Below are positions 8,446-16,946 of a stretch of DNA of 64,000 bases, piece after piece. Source of the stretch: Lactiplantibacillus daowaiensis (GTDB lineage Bacteria > Bacillota > Bacilli > Lactobacillales > Lactobacillaceae); contig NZ_BJDJ01000013.1 in assembly GCF_005405085.1 (NCBI RefSeq), positions 1 to 64,000 on the forward strand, read 5' to 3'. The notes below the pieces were generated by a model. It had not been told where the DNA came from. It made no database searches and saw only the letters and a list, made by a program, of their open reading frames with translations. The position numbers were made by a program, and so were the translations under genes. The first letter of the stretch is position 1. Every line of letters begins with the position of its first letter.

Positions 8446-9387
8446 ATGAGACGATGGCGTTTAGGCACCGTATTAAGTATTTTAGGGTTGGCTGTGTTAC
8501 TGGGTGGTTGTAGTAGTCTGGATTCGCTAACGGATTCTGCTAGTTCAACCGATAATGCTTCAAGTAGCACTGCGACGAGTGACAATGTTAAGGGCACGTA
8601 TGCGACATTAGCCAAACAGACGTACCAGTCTGGTGGGGCTGCTGCGATTAAAGTGAATAATGGGAAAAGCACGTTAAAGGCAAGTCTATGGAAACATGCC
8701 AAGATTGACTATGGTAATTTGGATAGCTTGAATCGGACGACAACGGATACAGCTTATTTGAGCAAAGCCAATTTGGGCCGTTCTGAAGGGCGCACGGCCC
8801 AGACTTGGAGTCCGACGGGGTGGCATAATCAACCAATCAAGGTCAATGGCAAGCGCGTTTATCCCCAAAATCGGGGGCATTTGATTGCGTATACCTTATC
8901 TTTTAACTTGACGAATACTGGGACTTACAAGGCTGGTGAAGCTGGTTCTTTGGATAACCCAAAGAACTTAGCGACTCAGACCGCTTATTCAAACCAAAAG
9001 ACCATGCAGATTTATGAAAATCAAGTGCGGACTGCCTTGGAACAAGGCAAGAAAGTCATTTACCGGGTGACGACTGTCTTTCGGGGCAATGAATTGATGC
9101 CACGTGGTTACTGGTCACAAGCCGTTTCAACCGATGGTAGTGTTAATTTCAACGTGTATATTTGGAATGTTGAACCTGGGGTGAGTTTTGACTATGCCAC
9201 GGGTCGTGGTAAAGCCGATGCCAGTATGCAAGTTGCCGGTGCGGACAAGGTGACGAGCAGTAACAGTACGGGCACTAGCACCAGTAGTTATTCACGCAAG
9301 CCAACGACAAGTAAACAAGTTGAAAAAGAACTATATAAATATGGCTATAAGTACGCCAAGAAAGCCTACAACAAGGCGACTAAATAA
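8446..9387 (+). CDS. lipoprotein DNA/RNA non-specific endonuclease (EndA-like)
   Basis: A 313-aa predicted lipoprotein nuclease. Residues 1-22 are a lipoprotein signal peptide with lipobox L-G-G-C (Cys22), followed by a Ser/Thr-rich linker to about residue 48. The beta-beta-alpha-metal nuclease domain follows, with N-R-G-H at 142-145 in place of the usual D-R-G-H (His145 is the expected general base), and a downstream N-P-K-N-L-A-T-Q-T segment near the metal-binding Asn. The tail has a second Ser/Thr-rich stretch and a basic K/Y-rich end. Homologues (EndA, DNA-entry nucleases) degrade extracellular DNA or take part in uptake. ATG at 8446 follows CGGAG by 7 nt; longer frames would put charged residues before the signal. 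Confidence 0.9.
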   Translation: MRRWRLGTVLSILGLAVLLGGCSSLDSLTDSASSTDNASSSTATSDNVKGTYATLAKQTYQSGGAAAIKVNNGKSTLKASLWKHAKIDYGNLDSLNRTTTDTAYLSKANLGRSEGRTAQTWSPTGWHNQPIKVNGKRVYPQNRGHLIAYTLSFNLTNTGTYKAGEAGSLDNPKNLATQTAYSNQKTMQIYENQVRTALEQGKKVIYRVTTVFRGNELMPRGYWSQAVSTDGSVNFNVYIWNVEPGVSFDYATGRGKADASMQVAGADKVTSSNSTGTSTSSYSRKPTTSKQVEKELYKYGYKYAKKAYNKATK

Positions 9388-9399
9388 GTATTACAACGC

Positions 9400-9440
9400 A
9401 AAAAACGTTGGTCATCGTCAAGATGGCCAACGTTTTTTTG
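9400..9440. terminator. bidirectional intrinsic terminator
   Basis: AAAAAACGTTGG and CCAACGTTTTTTT with inner CATC/GATG pairing lies between the convergent nuclease and VOC genes. Confidence 0.9.
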
Positions 9441-9445
9441 TAGGG

Positions 9446-9910
9446 CTATTTTTGATGGTCAGCGGCGATTGACCAAGGTGAGGTATGTAGCATCCAAGTG
9501 ATGCCAAACTTGTCAATGAATTGGCCCATCTTGCCGCCCCAGAATTGTTCAGCAAACGGCATGGTGATCTTAACGTCATCGCTAGTGACTAAGTGTTGGT
9601 AGAATGCTTCGGCTGCTTGGGCGCTATCAGCATCTTCGCTATTGAGATCAAGCATCAACGAAATCTGGTCGGATGGTTGCGGGGTACCACGAAACGCGTC
9701 CGAACATTCGATTTTCGTGCCTAAAATGGTGAAGCCACCGTGCATCGTCATATTGTTGAGGTCCGCGTCAGCTGGTAACCCGAATTGCTGCGCTTGTTCC
9801 GGTTGTGGGCTTAACCGATAAACGTCAGTTGCGCCAAAGACCCGTTGGTAATAGTCGATGGCTGTCTTGGCATTTTCAAAGGCTAAATATGGGTATAGTT
9901 GTGATTGCAT
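9446..9910 (-). CDS. VOC-family protein (PhnB/glyoxalase-like)
   Basis: A 154-aa protein of the vicinal oxygen chelate superfamily, closest in look to PhnB-like proteins: Y-P-Y-L-A-F-E-N-A-K-T-A-I-D-Y-Y near the start, F-G-A-T at about residue 29, a central beta strand M-H-G-G-F-T-I-L-G-T, and the C-terminal F-W-G-G-K-M-G-Q-F-I-D-K-F-G-I-T-W motif common in the group. No catalytic activity can be assigned. AAGGAG lies 8 nt before the ATG at 9910; the upstream GTG overlaps that site and is rejected. Confidence 0.88.
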   Translation of the reverse strand: MQSQLYPYLAFENAKTAIDYYQRVFGATDVYRLSPQPEQAQQFGLPADADLNNMTMHGGFTILGTKIECSDAFRGTPQPSDQISLMLDLNSEDADSAQAAEAFYQHLVTSDDVKITMPFAEQFWGGKMGQFIDKFGITWMLHTSPWSIAADHQK

Positions 9911-10331
9911 ATCTGTCACTCCTTAATGAGTCATTTAGTTGTCAAAAGTATAGCATTAAGCGATTACATTGCCACTTAATCGGACTTATTGTTTAATTGC
10001 GAGACAATCCTTGAAAACTGTCGGATTTCACGACAAATTGGTCTAATCATCGCTGGCTTTTCTAATAACGGTGCTTATACTATTAGGTGTAGCGTTACTT
10101 AACCGCCGTTGATAGCAATTTTTTTCTCTTATTATATTGACAAGTAGCGCTACCCAAACCGTGCGACCTGAATTACGGGCAATCCTTCCCAGAAAGTCCT
10201 GTGATTTTTCCATAACGATGGTCTAGTTCCCAGCTAGGGCATTGCGACAAGTCGTTGGATTGCAATTACCCTTTGAGTACCTAACTATTCTGCAAGTTAG
10301 GTGCTTTTTTGTTGGCAAAAATGGGGTAGAC
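9911..10331. other. non-coding gap with dyads and an orphan terminator
   Basis: No supported gene lies here. A 12-bp inverted repeat (10089-10100 with 10142-10153, one G-U pair) encloses a T-rich segment, and a good terminator (10277-10310) ends the stretch on the plus strand although no plus-strand gene precedes it. A short unrecognised transcript is possible. The 15-mer AAAACTGTCGGATTT at 10014-10028 recurs inverted at 10752-10766. Confidence 0.4.
10277..10310 (+). terminator. orphan intrinsic terminator
   Basis: GTACCTAACT pairs with AGTTAGGTGC and is followed by six T. The nearest upstream plus-strand gene ends almost 900 bp away behind another terminator, so it may end a non-coding transcript. 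Confidence 0.75.
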
Positions 10332-10363
10332 AAAAAATGAGATCACCGGATTTCGGTAATCTC
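10332..10363 (-). terminator. intrinsic terminator of the small membrane protein gene
   Basis: On the minus strand GAGATTACCG and CGGTGATCTC form a stem followed by ATTTTTT. Confidence 0.75.
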
Positions 10364-10408
10364 ATGCAACTTAAAATGTGACGTGACTTATGACTGAATG
10401 TGTAGCGG

Positions 10409-10672
10409 TTAAATAAATAGTAGCATCGCTGCTGCGACTAGTGTTAATAAGTCAACAAGAATAAAACTGGCAGCTTTGGTGTGCCGACTAACGCGGTAAG
10501 TATCATAACCGGTCACAGCTAAAATCAGCCCTAACAGGGCAACACTTGAGTAGGTTAAGACGAGGTCATTTTGATGAACGGTATAAGGCAATAGTAAGAG
10601 TTGAATGATTAGCCAACAACTTGTGATGAGTAATAACCGAATTAAAATGGCATGTTGATTGAGTGGTTTCAT
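10409..10672 (-). CDS. small membrane protein of unknown function
   Basis: An 87-aa protein with three evident hydrophobic helices (about residues 9-29, 40-56 and 68-87) and short charged connectors (Y-D-T-Y-R-V-S-R-H-T-K). I do not recognise the family. The ATG follows GGGAGG by about 9 nt and the gene has its own terminator, which supports it being real. It is flanked by a 15-bp inverted repeat (10014-10028 and 10752-10766) and lies divergent to the arsR-type gene. Confidence 0.7.
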   Translation of the reverse strand: MKPLNQHAILIRLLLITSCWLIIQLLLLPYTVHQNDLVLTYSSVALLGLILAVTGYDTYRVSRHTKAASFILVDLLTLVAAAMLLFI

Positions 10673-10806
10673 GGCGGTCGCCTCCCTGTATTAATGCAAT
10701 TGTAAACGGTTTCTTTAACGAGCAGAAGGCCAGTTCTAGTGAAGTGTAGCAAAATCCGACAGTTTTAAATAAGTGTTGCAATCAATGATGAAAAGGATTA
10801 CCATTG

Positions 10807-10837
10807 ATTCATTCCAATATTAGAATATAAGAATGAA
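10807..10837. promoter_or_regulatory. candidate ArsR operator, copy 1
   Basis: A 31-bp A/T-rich site with ATTC...AATATT...GAAT symmetry directly upstream of the ArsR-type gene. It matches the site at 11224-11253 at about 26 of 30 positions. Confidence 0.65.
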
Positions 10838-10849
10838 GGAGGCTATGCA

Positions 10850-11179
10850 ATGAATCGCAACGAAGCTGCGTTACAAGAATTCCGGGAAACGATTCCGATT
10901 TTTGAAGTTCTTGCCGATGAACGGCGGCAACAAATTATGATTGAGTTAACGCAACATACGGATGGGTTAACCGTTGGGGAGTTAACCAGGATTATGCAGA
11001 TTTCTCAACCAGCTGTCTCGCATCAATTGAAGACACTAAAGGATCATCATTTTGTGACGGTCGAACGCCAAGGAACCCGTAATTTTTATCATGTTACGTT
11101 TGATGGACCACTAACGAAAGTTGAACATTTGATTCATACGTTACGTGAAGATTTGAAGCAAAAACCATATTTACATTAG
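10850..11179 (+). CDS. ArsR/SmtB-family transcriptional regulator
   Basis: A 109-aa winged-helix regulator. The helix-turn-helix reads L-T-V-G-E-L-T-R-I-M-Q-I-S-Q-P-A-V-S-H-Q-L-K-T-L near residues 40-63, followed by the wing V-E-R-Q-G-T-R-N-F-Y-H-V. It has no cysteine, so a classical thiol metal site of ArsR/CadC type is absent. GAAGGAGG is well placed before the ATG. The operator-like site upstream is repeated before the next transcription unit, implying that this protein controls both itself and the TetR-YhgE pair. Confidence 0.9.
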   Translation: MNRNEAALQEFRETIPIFEVLADERRQQIMIELTQHTDGLTVGELTRIMQISQPAVSHQLKTLKDHHFVTVERQGTRNFYHVTFDGPLTKVEHLIHTLREDLKQKPYLH

Positions 11180-11186
11180 GGGACTA

Positions 11187-11216
11187 AAAGCGTTGCTACG
11201 GGAGCAGCGTTGTTTT
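11187..11216 (+). terminator. weak intrinsic terminator
   Basis: GCGTTGCT and AGCAGCGT pair with G-U contacts, followed by TGTTTT, just after the ArsR-type gene. Confidence 0.5.
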
Positions 11217-11223
11217 AGGTCTA

Positions 11224-11253
11224 ATTCATTCTAATATTCGAATGTAAGAATCA
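11224..11253. promoter_or_regulatory. candidate ArsR operator, copy 2
   Basis: Near-duplicate of 10807-10837, placed about 15 bp upstream of the TetR-type gene. The shared core ATTCATTC-AATATT-GAAT-TAAGAAT suggests one regulator binds both. Confidence 0.65.
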
Positions 11254-11267
11254 TTAGATTAAAAGGG

Positions 11268-11825
11268 GTGGTTACAATTTCAATTCGCACGGAGCTGGAT
11301 CTACAGCGCGCCATGTACCAGCTATTGGAAGGGCGTTCGATGTCACAAATCACGGTTGAACAGATTTGTACACGAGCACTCATTCATCGCAGTAGTTTTT
11401 ATCGGTATTATACGGATAAATTCGACTTACTCGCGCAAATGGTGATGCGCGCAATTGAAGACTTATTGGCGGCGGAACAAGCGAATGCTGCTGGCTCAGG
11501 TGTGATGGCACGCTTTATCGGAACGCACACGCAGATTTTACGTCACTTGCTGGTGACCAATACTGAGGGTGACAATAATCGCTCACAGCAAGTCATTAAT
11601 GAGTGTTTTTTAACGATTGCCCAGACCGGTGCAACCGATCGGGTCTTTGTGATGATGCGCAAGTCGGTCCAACCGGACTTAACGGCATATCTGGTAAGTG
11701 GGGCCATTGCAAGTATCGTGCAGTGGTTAAGTAGTGAGAATTTAGACGGGGCCGCGTTAGCAACGCAAAAGGCGATTCAGTCAACGTTGGCCAGTTTTTT
11801 CTCACTTGAGCAGCATTCAGTTTGA
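11268..11825 (+). CDS. TetR/AcrR-family transcriptional regulator
   Basis: About 185 aa. The N-terminal DNA-binding domain is recognisable by T-V-E-Q-I-C-T-R-A-L-I-H-R-S-S-F-Y-R-Y-Y-T-D-K, and the C-terminal part is the variable ligand domain, of the class often seen next to YhgE/Pip genes. The start is uncertain: the GTG at 11268 lies directly on the GGGG of the only purine-rich site, while an ATT at 11277 has better spacing; both keep the whole domain. The YhgE-type gene follows 30 bp downstream, so it is probably its local regulator, with the ArsR-type protein as a second input. Confidence 0.88.
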   Translation: MVTISIRTELDLQRAMYQLLEGRSMSQITVEQICTRALIHRSSFYRYYTDKFDLLAQMVMRAIEDLLAAEQANAAGSGVMARFIGTHTQILRHLLVTNTEGDNNRSQQVINECFLTIAQTGATDRVFVMMRKSVQPDLTAYLVSGAIASIVQWLSSENLDGAALATQKAIQSTLASFFSLEQHSV

Positions 11826-11855
11826 TTTTATTTTGGTGAAGGAAGGTTCCATGTT

Positions 11856-14800
11856 TTGAAGATGATTAGCGGGGAATGGCGATCAATTCGTCATAATAAA
11901 ATTCTTTGGATTTCAGTGTCAGTTATGATTCTGATTCCATTTCTATACAGTGTCTTCTTCCTGACTTCGGTCTGGGATCCGTACGGGGATACAAAAAATT
12001 TACCGGTAGCAGTCGTAAATAATGACAAGCCGGTCAACTACCAAGGCAAGCGGTTTGCCGTTGGGGAAGAACTAGTTAAAAACTTAAAGAAAAACGACCA
12101 GTTAGGTTGGCGCTTTGTTTCAGCGGATAAAGCCGAACAGGGTATGGCCAATCATAAGTATTACACGGTCGTCACGATTCCAAGCAATTTTTCTAAGCAC
12201 GCCACCACGGTGACGAGCAAGCATCCACAACGGATGAAATTACATTATTCAACAAATGCGTCGTTAAACTACATCGCTAAAGTGATTAGTGACGCTGGGG
12301 CGACTCAGTTGAACCAAAATATTCGTGCATCCGTGACCAAAGCGTATGCGCTAGCGATGTTTAAGCAAGTTAAAACTGCCGGTAAGGGCTTTGATAAAGC
12401 AGCTAAAGGGGCCCGGCAGTTGAAAGACGGGACCGTCGTACTGCAATCCGGGTTGAAGACGTACACGACCGGGGTACACACGTTGAAAAACGGGACGACA
12501 GAATTAAATACCAAGGTTAAGGCGATGCCAGCTGGGATTAATAAGTTGGCTGACGGAACCAGTGCGTTGAAGACTGGTTTAGATACCTTAAATGGCAGTA
12601 CTGGCGAATTAGCTAGTGGTGTTAGCAAGTTGGTTGATGGTTCTGGTCAAGTGACTAGTGGACTAGGGACACTTAATAGTAAAACTGGTGAACTTGCCAG
12701 TGGGGTTGTTAAGTTAGCTGATGGTTCAAAGGCCGTTAAAGTCGGCGTGGTTACTTACACCAATGGTGTTTATACGCTATCTAGTGGTTTGCGGACCTTG
12801 AATAGTAAGACCGGGGCGTTATCAAGTGGTGTCACTGCTTTAACAACTGGGTCTAAAACGTTAACGAGTGGCTTATCCACATATACTGCTGGTGTCGATG
12901 AAGTTAATAGCAACTTAAAAACATTGAGTAGTGGTGCTCAACAAGTTAACAGTGGTTTGACTGAATTACAAAGTAAAAGTGGTGCCTTAACTAATGGCGC
13001 CAATGACCTAGTTACCGGGACAACTGCGTTAACGAGTTACTTTGGTCAACTTGAACAAGGTAGTAGTGAATTATCAACACAATTAGGTAATTTACACAGT
13101 ACGATGACTAGCGAAGAAAACCAGGCCAAAATGACACAATTAACGGCTGGTATGGCAGCAATGGCCAAGCAGTTAGAAGCAATTCAAACAAAGCTAGCAG
13201 CAGCCGGTCAAACAAGTAGTAGTACTGCCAAGGTAAACCAAATTGTCGCTGATATGCAAACGCATGCGGATCAATTAGCTAATGGTACAGCCACTAGTAC
13301 GACAACTAATAATAGCAGTGATGTGACTAGTGAAATTAATGCTAAAATCGATGCCGTTGCTAAGAGTAGTGATTTAAGTGCGGCACAAGTTTCAGCATTA
13401 AAGGCGTCATTAGCTAGTGTTGGCAAGAGTAGTAATACAACAACTAAGTCAACTAATCAAGTTGATACAACTGCGGCTACCGCTTTGAAGTCAGATGCAG
13501 CTAATTTGAAAGCTGCTGTAGCTGCCGCTCAACCAGCCACAACAACTACTGGTAGTTTGACCGATAGTTTTGCACAACTTCAAACTGGTGTTAATGAATT
13601 AGTTGGTCAAGTGAGTGAAATGGCAACTGCCGTTCAAGCTTTACAAGCTGGTTCAAATAAACTGACTGGTTCAATGACGGATATTCAAAACAAAATCATA
13701 ACGCCTTTGGCTGCTGGAACCAATAGTTTACAAAGTCAGGTACCAGCATTGGTTACAGGTGTTGGGGCATTGGTTGATGGTAGCAGTCAAGTTGCAAGTG
13801 GGAGTACTCAATTGGCTGCTGGAACGAGTAAATTATCCGCTAATTCAAGTGCTTTGAACAGCGGTGCAAGCCAATTATCAACTGGATTGACCACGTTGAA
13901 TAGTCAGGTGCCAGCGTTAACAAAAGGTATTAGTGCCTTGAGTAATGGTGGTAAACAGTTAACAAATAATTCTGCTAAATTAGTTGATGGTGCCTCACAA
14001 GTTGCTGCAGGCAATGCACAATTGAATCAACAAGTACCAACTTTAGTTTCAGGTGTTTCACAGTTGTTTAACGGTTCACAACAAGTCACTGGTGGGTTAC
14101 AAACGTTAAATGGGAAAGTGCCCGCTTTGACTACTGGTGTCCAACAACTAGACACTGGTGCAACACAGTTAAACACTGGGATGCAAACCTTAAAAGGTAG
14201 CACTGGTCAATTAGTCTCAGGTGTCCAACAACTTTCAGATGGTGCTGACAAGCTCGATGCCAACTCACCGAAGTTATTAAGTGGGACTAAGAAGCTTAAA
14301 AATGGGAATGGTACGTTAGCGAAATCACTGCAAAGTGGTGCGGATACGGTTAATGCCACCCCATTGAAGAATGCCAATGCACAGATGTTTGCTACCCCAT
14401 CTAAATTGACGCATTCTAACTACAGTTATGTACCAAACTACGGCCATGCGTTAGCGCCATATGTCTTGTCGTTAGCCTTGTATGTTGGGGCGATCGTCTT
14501 TAACTTTGCTTATCCAATCCGTCGTATCTCTGATGATGATGGGACTGCCACGGAATGGTTCTTAAGCAAGTTAGCGGTTGGTTTACCAGTCGCAGTCTTG
14601 ATGGCGATTATTGAATGTATCGCATTATTGATCGTTGGCTTGAAACCAATCAGTATGGCTGGTTACTTTACGACTGCCATTATTATGGCGATTGCGTCGA
14701 TGCTGATAGTCATGTTCTTGTCGATGTTATTTGATAATCCTGGTCGGTTCGTGGCAATGGTTATCTTGATGTTACAACTTGGTGGTTCTGGTGGGACCTT

Positions 14801-15050
14801 CCCAATGGAAATTACCAATCACTTCTTTAACGTCATCCATCCATACTTGCCGTTAACTTACTCGATCTTAGCTTTCCGGGAATCATTGACCGGTGGCTGG
14901 GGAACTGGGACATTCGTCTCGTCAATTATGGTCTTGATCTTGTTTGCCGTTGTCTCCTTAGTCCTCTTATGGGCTTCAATGGTTTACTTGAAGAAGAAGA
15001 ACTTACAAGAACCATCAGATGCACCGATTCAAATGAAAGCCGGTAAATAG
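11856..15050 (+). CDS. YhgE/Pip-domain membrane protein
   Basis: A 1064-aa membrane protein of the YhgE/Pip (phage infection protein) family. It has one N-terminal membrane helix (about residues 13-35), an extracellular YhgE head, then roughly residues 180-840 of repeating heptad-like units of the L-x-x-G-(S/T)-x-x-L type split by a Ser/Thr/Ala-rich centre near 440-560, and about five C-terminal membrane helices related to ABC-2 permeases. Family members serve as phage receptors in lactococci and enterococci, or as parts of export machines; which applies here is unknown. TTG at 11856 lies 9 nt after GGAAGG; an ATG two codons later has poorer spacing. It forms a unit with the TetR-type gene. 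Confidence 0.9.
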   Translation: MKMISGEWRSIRHNKILWISVSVMILIPFLYSVFFLTSVWDPYGDTKNLPVAVVNNDKPVNYQGKRFAVGEELVKNLKKNDQLGWRFVSADKAEQGMANHKYYTVVTIPSNFSKHATTVTSKHPQRMKLHYSTNASLNYIAKVISDAGATQLNQNIRASVTKAYALAMFKQVKTAGKGFDKAAKGARQLKDGTVVLQSGLKTYTTGVHTLKNGTTELNTKVKAMPAGINKLADGTSALKTGLDTLNGSTGELASGVSKLVDGSGQVTSGLGTLNSKTGELASGVVKLADGSKAVKVGVVTYTNGVYTLSSGLRTLNSKTGALSSGVTALTTGSKTLTSGLSTYTAGVDEVNSNLKTLSSGAQQVNSGLTELQSKSGALTNGANDLVTGTTALTSYFGQLEQGSSELSTQLGNLHSTMTSEENQAKMTQLTAGMAAMAKQLEAIQTKLAAAGQTSSSTAKVNQIVADMQTHADQLANGTATSTTTNNSSDVTSEINAKIDAVAKSSDLSAAQVSALKASLASVGKSSNTTTKSTNQVDTTAATALKSDAANLKAAVAAAQPATTTTGSLTDSFAQLQTGVNELVGQVSEMATAVQALQAGSNKLTGSMTDIQNKIITPLAAGTNSLQSQVPALVTGVGALVDGSSQVASGSTQLAAGTSKLSANSSALNSGASQLSTGLTTLNSQVPALTKGISALSNGGKQLTNNSAKLVDGASQVAAGNAQLNQQVPTLVSGVSQLFNGSQQVTGGLQTLNGKVPALTTGVQQLDTGATQLNTGMQTLKGSTGQLVSGVQQLSDGADKLDANSPKLLSGTKKLKNGNGTLAKSLQSGADTVNATPLKNANAQMFATPSKLTHSNYSYVPNYGHALAPYVLSLALYVGAIVFNFAYPIRRISDDDGTATEWFLSKLAVGLPVAVLMAIIECIALLIVGLKPISMAGYFTTAIIMAIASMLIVMFLSMLFDNPGRFVAMVILMLQLGGSGGTFPMEITNHFFNVIHPYLPLTYSILAFRESLTGGWGTGTFVSSIMVLILFAVVSLVLLWASMVYLKKKNLQEPSDAPIQMKAGK

Positions 15051-15064
15051 GGCTTAATTTAAAG

Positions 15065-15101
15065 CACGTCGTTGACTTAATTGTCAGCGGCGTGTTTTTT
15101 G
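15065..15101 (+). terminator. intrinsic terminator
   Basis: CACGTCGTTGAC pairs with GTCAGCGGCGTG, followed by six T, after the YhgE/Pip gene. Confidence 0.85.
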
Positions 15102-15194
15102 TGTTCAGACAAAATAACGAATTTAGCTGATTAACTGTGGTAATATTAATGTTTGTTTCATTAAAATTTAATTAAAATTTTGGAGGTGTCACTG

Positions 15195-16946
15195 GTGGGG
15201 ATTTTCTTAAAACTTGGCTGGTATTTTCGGCGTGAATGGAAATTGTATTCAGCGGGGGTCATCGGACTGATTCTGACGGCGCTGATTGGCATTGTACCGC
15301 CACGAATTATTGGGGATGTCGTCGATGGCATTAACCAGCATACGTTGACTGCCAAAACCTTGACCGTTTATTTGGTCATTGTGGCGGCCGCGGCAGTCGG
15401 CCAATATTTGACTCGGTATATTTGGCGTAACGCGATTTGGGGTGGCGCCGCTGGGTTAGAGCGGACCTTACGCGAACGCCTCTTTTGGCACTTTATGCAA
15501 ATGGATGCGACTTTTTATCAAACGTATCGGACGGGTGACTTAATGGCGCATGCGACCAATGATTTGACTGCCGTAGAGCGGGTGGCTGGTGGCGGGATTT
15601 TGCAATTTGCTGATTCCATTATTACCGGTGGGACAACGTTAATTGCCATGATGATGTTGATTGATTGGCGTTTGACCTTGATTGCCGTTGTCCCATTTCC
15701 ATTGTTGGCCGTGGTGTCTTGGTATTTAGGCCAGAAAATTCATGTGGCCTTTCGGGCGTCACAAGCCGCTTTTTCGCGGTTGAACAATAAGGCTCAAGAA
15801 AGTATCAGTGGGATTAAAGTGATTAAAGCGTTAGGCCAAGAAAAAGCCGATGTCGCCGATTTTAACGCCCAAATCGACCAAACGATTAAAATCAACCGGC
15901 GGGTCAACCGATTGGACTCATTATTTGACCCAGCGATAACATTAATTATTGCGATTTCATATGCGGCGACGATTGTCTTAGGCGGGTTATATGTCACGCA
16001 TCATGTGATTACGATCGGTAATTTAGTGTCGTTTATCACGTATCTCGGCATGATGGTCTGGCCGATGTTTGCGGTCGGGATGCTGTTTAACACGATGGAA
16101 CGGGGCAATGCCTCTTATGACCGCGTGATGGATTTATTGACGCAAAAGAGTGCCATTATTGATCAGCGGCATGGCTTAGCCCAGCGGCCGACTGGTGATA
16201 TTCAGTATCAAATCACGCAGTTTAATTACCCTAACGATGCTGGGACGAGTTTGAAAAATGTCACCTTTGACTTAAAAGCTGGTCAAACACTTGGCATCGT
16301 TGGTCGAGTTGGTGCCGGTAAATCAACGATCATGCGGTTGATTTTACGTGAATTCGATCAGTACGATGGCCATATTTTATATGGGGGTCATGATATTAAG
16401 CAATATGCGCTGGATAGTTATTTGCCAGCGATTGGATATGTGCCCCAAGAGAGCTTCTTGTTTTCAAACACGATTCGCGACAATATTCGCTTTGCGGACC
16501 CCCATGCCAGTCAAGCAACCGTTGAAGCAGTCGCAGCCAAAAGTGATTTGAGTGGTCAAATTGCAACGATGCCGGCCGGTTATGACACCCAAGTTGGGGA
16601 ACAAGGGATTTCATTATCAGGTGGTCAGCGGCAACGGTTGGCGATTGCCCGGGCTTTGTTGATCAATCCAGAATTATTGATTTTAGATGATGCCTTATCA
16701 GCGGTCGATGCTGAAACTGAAGCCGAAATTTTAGCAAATCTAAAAGCGGAACGGGCCGATAAAACCACCATTATCGCCGCGCATCGCTTGAGTTCGGTGA
16801 TGAATGCGGATGAAATCATTGTTATGGATGGTGGAAAAATCGTTGAACGTGGCACGCATGCCGAATTGATGCAGCAACATGGTTGGTATCAACGAATGTT
16901 TGAACGCCAGCGACTCGAAACTAAAGTGGAAGGGGCGGTGCAATAA
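15195..16946 (+). CDS. ABC exporter half-transporter, degenerate-site subunit (LmrC/BmrC-like)
   Basis: A 583-aa fused permease-ATPase. Six membrane helices occupy about residues 1-310 and the ATPase follows: Walker A G-R-V-G-A-G-K-S at 370-377, signature L-S-G-G-Q near 475, and Walker B ending D498-D499, where Asp499 replaces the catalytic Glu. In heterodimeric exporters such as LmrCD, BmrCD and TM287/288 one subunit has this change and forms a non-hydrolysing site together with a poor signature in its partner; the partner gene here does have that. GTG at 15195 follows GGAGG by 8 nt. The stop overlaps the partner start (TAATG), implying coupled translation. Confidence 0.92.
   Translation: MGIFLKLGWYFRREWKLYSAGVIGLILTALIGIVPPRIIGDVVDGINQHTLTAKTLTVYLVIVAAAAVGQYLTRYIWRNAIWGGAAGLERTLRERLFWHFMQMDATFYQTYRTGDLMAHATNDLTAVERVAGGGILQFADSIITGGTTLIAMMMLIDWRLTLIAVVPFPLLAVVSWYLGQKIHVAFRASQAAFSRLNNKAQESISGIKVIKALGQEKADVADFNAQIDQTIKINRRVNRLDSLFDPAITLIIAISYAATIVLGGLYVTHHVITIGNLVSFITYLGMMVWPMFAVGMLFNTMERGNASYDRVMDLLTQKSAIIDQRHGLAQRPTGDIQYQITQFNYPNDAGTSLKNVTFDLKAGQTLGIVGRVGAGKSTIMRLILREFDQYDGHILYGGHDIKQYALDSYLPAIGYVPQESFLFSNTIRDNIRFADPHASQATVEAVAAKSDLSGQIATMPAGYDTQVGEQGISLSGGQRQRLAIARALLINPELLILDDALSAVDAETEAEILANLKAERADKTTIIAAHRLSSVMNADEIIVMDGGKIVERGTHAELMQQHGWYQRMFERQRLETKVEGAVQ

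Noticed and set aside
8340-8702. Minus-strand open frame opposite the nuclease gene start
   Set aside because: It is the complement of the signal peptide region and has no ribosome-binding site or protein-like domains.
10566-10781. Minus-strand open frame overlapping the 87-aa membrane protein
   Set aside because: No ribosome-binding site; the overlapping frame with three helices and a terminator is the better gene.
12305-12628. Minus-strand open frame inside the YhgE/Pip gene
   Set aside because: A shadow frame caused by the repetitive codons of the real gene.
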